Source: Myxococcota bacterium
GTDB lineage: Bacteria; Myxococcota_A; UBA796; JAJRTE01
NCBI GenBank assembly: GCA_024278455.1
Contig: JAJRTE010000077.1
Span: forward strand, 1-40,560
DNA: 40,560 nucleotides
Direction: 5' to 3'
Within the stretch, counting starts at the first letter, position 1. Each line of letters starts with the position of its first letter. Below the pieces are notes generated by a model. That model had not been told where the DNA came from and ran no database searches. It saw nothing but the letters and a program-made list of their open reading frames with translations. Below are positions 38,208-40,560 of this stretch, one piece after another. The position numbers were made by a program, and so were the translations under genes.

Positions 38208-40499
38208 TCAGTCGGTTCCGGCGTGCGCGATCGAGGTGCTCGAGAAGGCGTTGGGCAGACCGAGCGCTCGAGCCGCGAGGGCATCCAGTGTTCCGGGCTG
38301 TGCAGATGGATCGCCGGCGCGTTGGTCACGCTGCGCGGCGTGCGCTTTCCGGGAAAACCGGGCCAGTGCCTGGTGCACCGGATCGAGCGGGTCGAACCGA
38401 GGTATGGGAATGAGACGCAGGAGCCGGGACCCCATCGATGTCGTCGTGCAGAATCGTCTGGCCAGGGTCGTGACGAGCGGCGCGTTCAGCACCGCGCAGA
38501 GATAGTGGGCCTCCTCCCGGCCGGCGCAAGCGACGAACATCACCTTGTGGTCCGGGATCACGGGCCTGCTGCCGGAAGCCGTCTCGATCACCGCGGCGAC
38601 GACCTGCCGGGCTTGCTCGCGCCAACCCACCTTGACTGGCGCGAAGGTGTAGGGGCCCACGTTGTAGATCGAATACCATGGCGCCGACGTATGTCGAAAG
38701 AACTTCAGAAATAGCGGGCGGTTGGACAGGAATTCCTCGAATCGTTCGAGGTATGCCAGGGCCGAAGGACTCTCCCGCCGCAGGGTCTCTCGAGCGATGC
38801 CGCGCCGTCGTTCAGGGTCCTGAACGACCAGGATGTGCCCGGAGGGCCGGGCGTGCCAGCGCCGGATATCCCTGCCCTTGAGGAGCGGGTGGATCCACCG
38901 GGGTGCGATCCGTACCTCGAGCTGCTCGAGAGTCTTTCTGCCAGCTTGGGGGATGTTCCGGACGCACACGAGGTCCGGTGCTTCTTCTCTGGCGCCACCA
39001 CGGGCCGCGCGTGGGTCCGAGTGCTGCTCCACCACCTCGCCACCCGGCGCGTCGTGTCGATCGCCGGGGACGACTTCGAGCCAGAATACGCCGTTGGCAC
39101 CACCGGTGTTGGCGCCTTCTCGAGCCTGGTAGTGGGGGCGTCGCGCCAGCCGATCCAGGACCTCGAGAACCTCTTGCGCCTGCGGAGGCAACGGGAGCCA
39201 CGGGGCACCATGGTCGCGCTTGGGGTCGAGCCGAAGCGCCAACTGGTGTCGAACCGTCGCGGCGAGGACGGTCTCGAGGGTGCTGTTCGCGGGGGGACGG
39301 GCGGCCTGCTCCCACTCGAACCACGGCACCTCGGTCTTGCGGGGAACAGCGGAACCACCCACCGCGGTCCGCTGGCGCCCCACCAGGAGCATGGCGGGCG
39401 CGGGCGCGTCGCCGAACACGTTCAATCTAGCCAGGTCCTCCGCCAGGGTGACCTCGAGAGGGCCTTCCACGCATTGCTGCCTGAGTCCCGCAGCCGCGGC
39501 GCTGTTGGCCAGGGACCTGGGTACTACCCAGCCGAAGGCGCCACCAGGCTCGAGCCACCGGGTGGCGGCAAGCATGACGAAGAGCATGGACAGGTCCTTT
39601 TTTCCGGCGCCCATGCGGGCTTCCTGCAAGCTGTGAGGGAACAGGCCGAGGGGCTTCCATAGTGCCCCGGCGTGCGCGCGCTGCGCGGGCGCCAACCGTT
39701 CCCACGACACCCAGGGAGGATTCCCGACCACAACCGCTGCCGGTTGCTCGAGGGGAGGGTTCGGCGGCACCAGTTCCAGGGCGTCGGCCAGCCGGACCGC
39801 GGGTTTCAGGCGAGAAGCATGTTCGAAGCGGGAGAGGGCCAGCTTGAGGTTCAGGCGCGCGGCCCTGACGGCCAGGGGGTTGATGTCGATCCCTGTGATC
39901 CGATCCAGCCACTGCTGCGGCCGGTCGCGGGGAAAGGCGCGGCGCAGCCGGTCGAGCGCCTCGAGAAGGAAGACGCCGGATCCGCACGCCGGGTCCAGCA
40001 GGCGTCCGGTGCGTGTCCCGGGCCATGGGAGGTGGCCCATGAGGCGGCTGGCCACCCACCTCGGCGTGTAGTGTTCGCCCAGTCGCCGCCGGGCAGGGCT
40101 GCCGACCAGGCCGGCGTACAGCGGTCCGAACCAATCTCGAGGACGTGCGTCCTCATCCGGCGCGGGCCATTGGAGACGAGCCAGGACGCCGGCAGCCTGC
40201 CGCAGCGCTTCCAGCAAACGCGGATCCGCGGGCAAGGTCTCGGGCAGGTCAGTTCGCTGGTGGAGCCGTTCCGGTGGCCAGCCAGGAAGCTGTGGGAACT
40301 CCCGCCAGTCCGAGACCGGCCGCCGGACGATGGCATCGAACAAGTCGATTTCGACCGGAGTCCCGAGCTTGAGTTCCACGAGCCCCAGGAGGATTCCGAA
40401 GACCACGCGGCGCGACCGTGGCCGTTGGAACAGGGCGTCGCATGCGGACACGAGCCGCTTCCCGGCCGCCGAACGGGGTCCGACATGGTACTCGAGCAT
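38208..40499 (-). CDS. Eco57I-like N6-adenine DNA methyltransferase
   Basis: This 763-residue protein has a helical N-terminal region, then RLGEHYTPRWVASRL, which typically precedes the AdoMet site. Motif I is DPACGSGVFLLEAL, with ITGIDINPLAVRAARLNL as motifs II/III. The catalytic motif IV is VVGNPPWVSW, the NPP(W/Y) of N6-adenine enzymes. The last 350 residues (from about HARPSGHILVVQDP) have TaqI/Eco57I-type target-recognition features, including a late LLRLIPIPRF. No PD-(D/E)xK nuclease motif is evident. No nuclease gene is adjacent, so it is either an orphan methyltransferase or part of a system extending beyond the right edge. ATG 40499 is the first in-frame ATG, with only a weak ribosome-binding site. 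The final 61 bases of the window hold no feature. Confidence 0.85.
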   Translation of the reverse strand: MLEYHVGPRSAAGKRLVSACDALFQRPRSRRVVFGILLGLVELKLGTPVEIDLFDAIVRRPVSDWREFPQLPGWPPERLHQRTDLPETLPADPRLLEALRQAAGVLARLQWPAPDEDARPRDWFGPLYAGLVGSPARRRLGEHYTPRWVASRLMGHLPWPGTRTGRLLDPACGSGVFLLEALDRLRRAFPRDRPQQWLDRITGIDINPLAVRAARLNLKLALSRFEHASRLKPAVRLADALELVPPNPPLEQPAAVVVGNPPWVSWERLAPAQRAHAGALWKPLGLFPHSLQEARMGAGKKDLSMLFVMLAATRWLEPGGAFGWVVPRSLANSAAAAGLRQQCVEGPLEVTLAEDLARLNVFGDAPAPAMLLVGRQRTAVGGSAVPRKTEVPWFEWEQAARPPANSTLETVLAATVRHQLALRLDPKRDHGAPWLPLPPQAQEVLEVLDRLARRPHYQAREGANTGGANGVFWLEVVPGDRHDAPGGEVVEQHSDPRAARGGAREEAPDLVCVRNIPQAGRKTLEQLEVRIAPRWIHPLLKGRDIRRWHARPSGHILVVQDPERRRGIARETLRRESPSALAYLERFEEFLSNRPLFLKFFRHTSAPWYSIYNVGPYTFAPVKVGWREQARQVVAAVIETASGSRPVIPDHKVMFVACAGREEAHYLCAVLNAPLVTTLARRFCTTTSMGSRLLRLIPIPRFDPLDPVHQALARFSRKAHAAQRDQRAGDPSAQPGTLDALAARALGLPNAFSSTSIAHAGTD

Positions 40500-40560
40500 G
40501 GACGGATCTCGTAGATTGGCGTGCGTGGCACCTCTAGATATCGGGCTGGTGGTAAGGACG

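Noticed and set aside
37661-38413. Ser-Thr-rich secreted protein across the hexanucleotide array
   Set aside because: All frames are open because of the repeat unit. There is no good ribosome-binding site and no coding-like sequence outside the array.

Overview
This window comes from a high-GC bacterium. By eye it is roughly 65% G+C; I did not compute this. Several traits point to Myxococcota or a related deltaproteobacterial-type lineage. It has many lipoprotein signals, MopE-type putative metal-binding repeats (DCDDxD...PGA...CDG.DNDCDG), a giant beta-helix lipoprotein and an ASPM/Hydin-like plus von Willebrand A lipoprotein. It also has a large secreted protease ending in a Cys-hydrophobic-Arg tail that resembles MYXO-CTERM/GlyGly-CTERM sorting tails. 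The taxonomic call is inference. No rRNA, CRISPR array, complete insertion sequence or replication origin was seen.

Layout. 1-1197: the 3' end of one formylglycine-generating-enzyme-like (SUMF1) gene and a second, complete lipoprotein of the same family. 1198-3420: a lower-GC accessory island. It holds two copies of a 107-bp palindrome-rich repeat (101/107 identical by hand) that bracket a brnT/brnA toxin-antitoxin pair, an unknown gene and a small ORF reading into a repeat. It also holds an IS66 transposase remnant and a G-free simple-sequence tract. 3397-10136: a minus-strand pair, the 1453-residue MopE/beta-helix lipoprotein and an overlapping membrane SGNH hydrolase. 10137-13170: osmC, a small lipoprotein, tRNA-Gln(CUG) and tRNA-Glu(CUC) with a good promoter and terminator, and prs. 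13145-17170: a coding-like remnant and the 1154-residue secreted HEIHH metalloprotease.

17350-24772: a compact exporter cluster. It encodes TetR, an HlyD-type lipoprotein adaptor, two ABC ATPases, a TolC-type outer membrane protein and two ABC-2 permeases, behind a near-consensus promoter with an inverted repeat. 24844-33128: a HAD phosphatase, a GH10 xylanase lipoprotein, a multi-span membrane protein, a PAS-PAS-PAS-kinase-receiver hybrid, an HNH endonuclease and a nucleotide-sugar dehydratase-like protein. 33125-38163: leucyl aminopeptidase, two lipoproteins, an overlooked 57-residue membrane protein and a hexanucleotide-based tandem repeat. 38208-40499: an Eco57I-like N6-adenine DNA methyltransferase with no visible nuclease partner.

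The most striking whole-window signal is the palindrome CTCGAG. I counted about 135 copies by hand, against about 14 expected from base composition. Copies occur in every reading frame, and many force the otherwise rare Arg codon CGA. I found none in the accessory island between 1198 and 3420. This looks like a HIP1-style iterated palindrome that marks the native backbone and is missing from acquired DNA. The second notable signal is the pair of structured repeats around brnTA, which resemble an integrase-less cassette cluster but lack a strict attC core.
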